Origin: Nematopogon swammerdamellus | Taxonomy: Eukaryota > Arthropoda > Insecta > Lepidoptera > Adelidae | NCBI GenBank assembly: GCA_946902875.1 | Contig: OX336345.1 | Span: 18,073,395-18,137,394 of the forward strand | Direction: 5' to 3' | DNA length: 64,000 nucleotides | Shown here: positions 63,236 to 64,000 of the stretch, piece after piece | Layout of the letters: each line of letters starts with the position of its first letter | Numbering within the stretch: position 1 is the stretch's first letter | Made by a program: the position numbers and the translations under genes | Notes under the pieces: generated by a model | Database searches by the model: none | What the model saw: only the letters and a program-made list of their open reading frames with translations | What the model was told of the DNA's origin: nothing

Positions 63236-64000
63236 CTGGGTATTATGCAGCTATCAGTGGATGAAATTATACAATAAACAATGTAGACTATTAATTTTCG
63301 ACCTGCCGATCGCGACTTCTTCAACCCATAAAAAATTATACCTCACTGTAAATATAAACGCCTATTAGAATCTAAAACGCTGACTAAATTCAAGAGATCG
63401 ACTACCTCAAAACGAGCTTTGCTATGTAACGATTTACTATCTACATAATAAATGAGACGACAAACGAATCTAACAAGCTGTATTACGAGCCACAATGTAT
63501 GCATACATATACGTACATTATATCCATCAAAGTATGTATAGTACACACACAGTTAGGACCACCGCCAGCCACTAACAAGTTGACAGTCCGGACCTCAGGA
63601 GAATGCCCACAGGAGGGACGTACCGTACACAACACTAGTGGATTACTTGGTGAACATTCGAGCGTCGTCGTGACATTTTGCATGTGAAATGGGTGTGCTA
63701 GTTGTTGAGTAAGAGAAGGGTGAAATTTTTTTATAGTTACAAGTATTAAAATTTAAAAAACTTGCATTTCTGACGGCGGCTTTTCGGCTTCTTTTGCGCA
63801 TCATATTTTGAGATTTGCTAATTAAAACGTTAGTAACATACCAGGTTAATGATGTATATAGATTTAAGACTTATAACACAAAATAACACAGATATACGTC
63901 ATAGTGAGAAAGGAATGGGAATGATGAGATGTTTTGAAGTTAGAAAGAATGTTGGATCGATATAACGTAGGGCGTTTTATAAATAGGCTTATACCTACGA
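63236..64000. other. No supported gene to the window end
   Basis: 63545-63690 is GC-richer ('ggaccaccgccagccactaa', 'ggacctcaggagaatgccca') with open frames on both strands and no motif. The rest is AT-rich. Confidence 0.35.

Noticed and set aside
1..64000. Viral insertions, bacterial operons, toxin or defence genes
   Set aside because: No capsid, polymerase (other than LINE RT), integrase of LTR type, or other matching motif was seen in any frame provided by the sequence.

Overview
This window looks like nuclear DNA of a moth or butterfly (Lepidoptera). It is AT-rich and contains introns, a eukaryotic tRNA gene and very dense debris of short interspersed repeats. It also holds Tc1 and mariner transposons, a Helitron remnant and a non-LTR retrotransposon. 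Several of these, such as the units containing GCCCGCGGCTTCGCTCGCG and the 'cacttggccgg' repeats with GTCT-rich stretches, are of a kind I associate with moth genomes. That taxon call is from memory of repeat style, not from a search. There is no bacterial gene organisation; most open frames here are chance frames in repeats.

Layout. 1-3950: the 3' end of one spliced protein-coding gene on the + strand. An Ala/Pro/His-rich exon (416-577) splices in frame either to a long alternative last exon (1110-1429) or to a short terminal exon (2037-2140). A 3' UTR follows that carries an ~84-bp tandem repeat and a foldback hairpin with arms of about 100 bp. 4.5-16 kb: intergenic or intronic DNA with a MITE, three to four copies of SINE family A, pieces of repeat family C, three GC-rich islands that may be promoters (4.55, 9.2 and 11.2 kb) and a pair of abutting palindromes (11463-11568). 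16133-17868: a nearly intact Tc1-like transposon. 20364-22150: a 1.8-kb palindrome made of two opposed arrays of a ~67-bp satellite. 24629-25553: an internally deleted mariner. 31.4-33.4 kb: a 5'-truncated LINE with a long open reverse-transcriptase frame. 33.9-34.3 kb: a 10-bp satellite. 45.6 kb: a MITE. 51.6-52.5 kb: three perfect or near-perfect small hairpins. 53500-53572: a tRNA-Phe(GAA) gene. 54.2-57.4 kb: tandem and inverted duplications around a Helitron helicase tail. 57-64 kb: more SINEs and a small candidate exon.

Repeat families used below (my own labels). A = ~390-bp SINE whose head combines tRNA-like boxes with a segment of 5S rRNA. A' = a related family sharing part of the body. 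B = a ~300-bp repeat with a conserved internal hairpin, starting 'gtggggccggtactt' and usually ending in a TATG/TACA microsatellite. C = a repeat with GTCT/GACA tracts ending in 'cacttggccgg'. D = a short repeat at both window ends. Several elements are mosaics in which a B head is joined to an A body, and this is the most unusual theme of the window. I see no cellular operon-like system; the interest lies in repeat architecture, foldback structures and the alternative 3' exons of the first gene.
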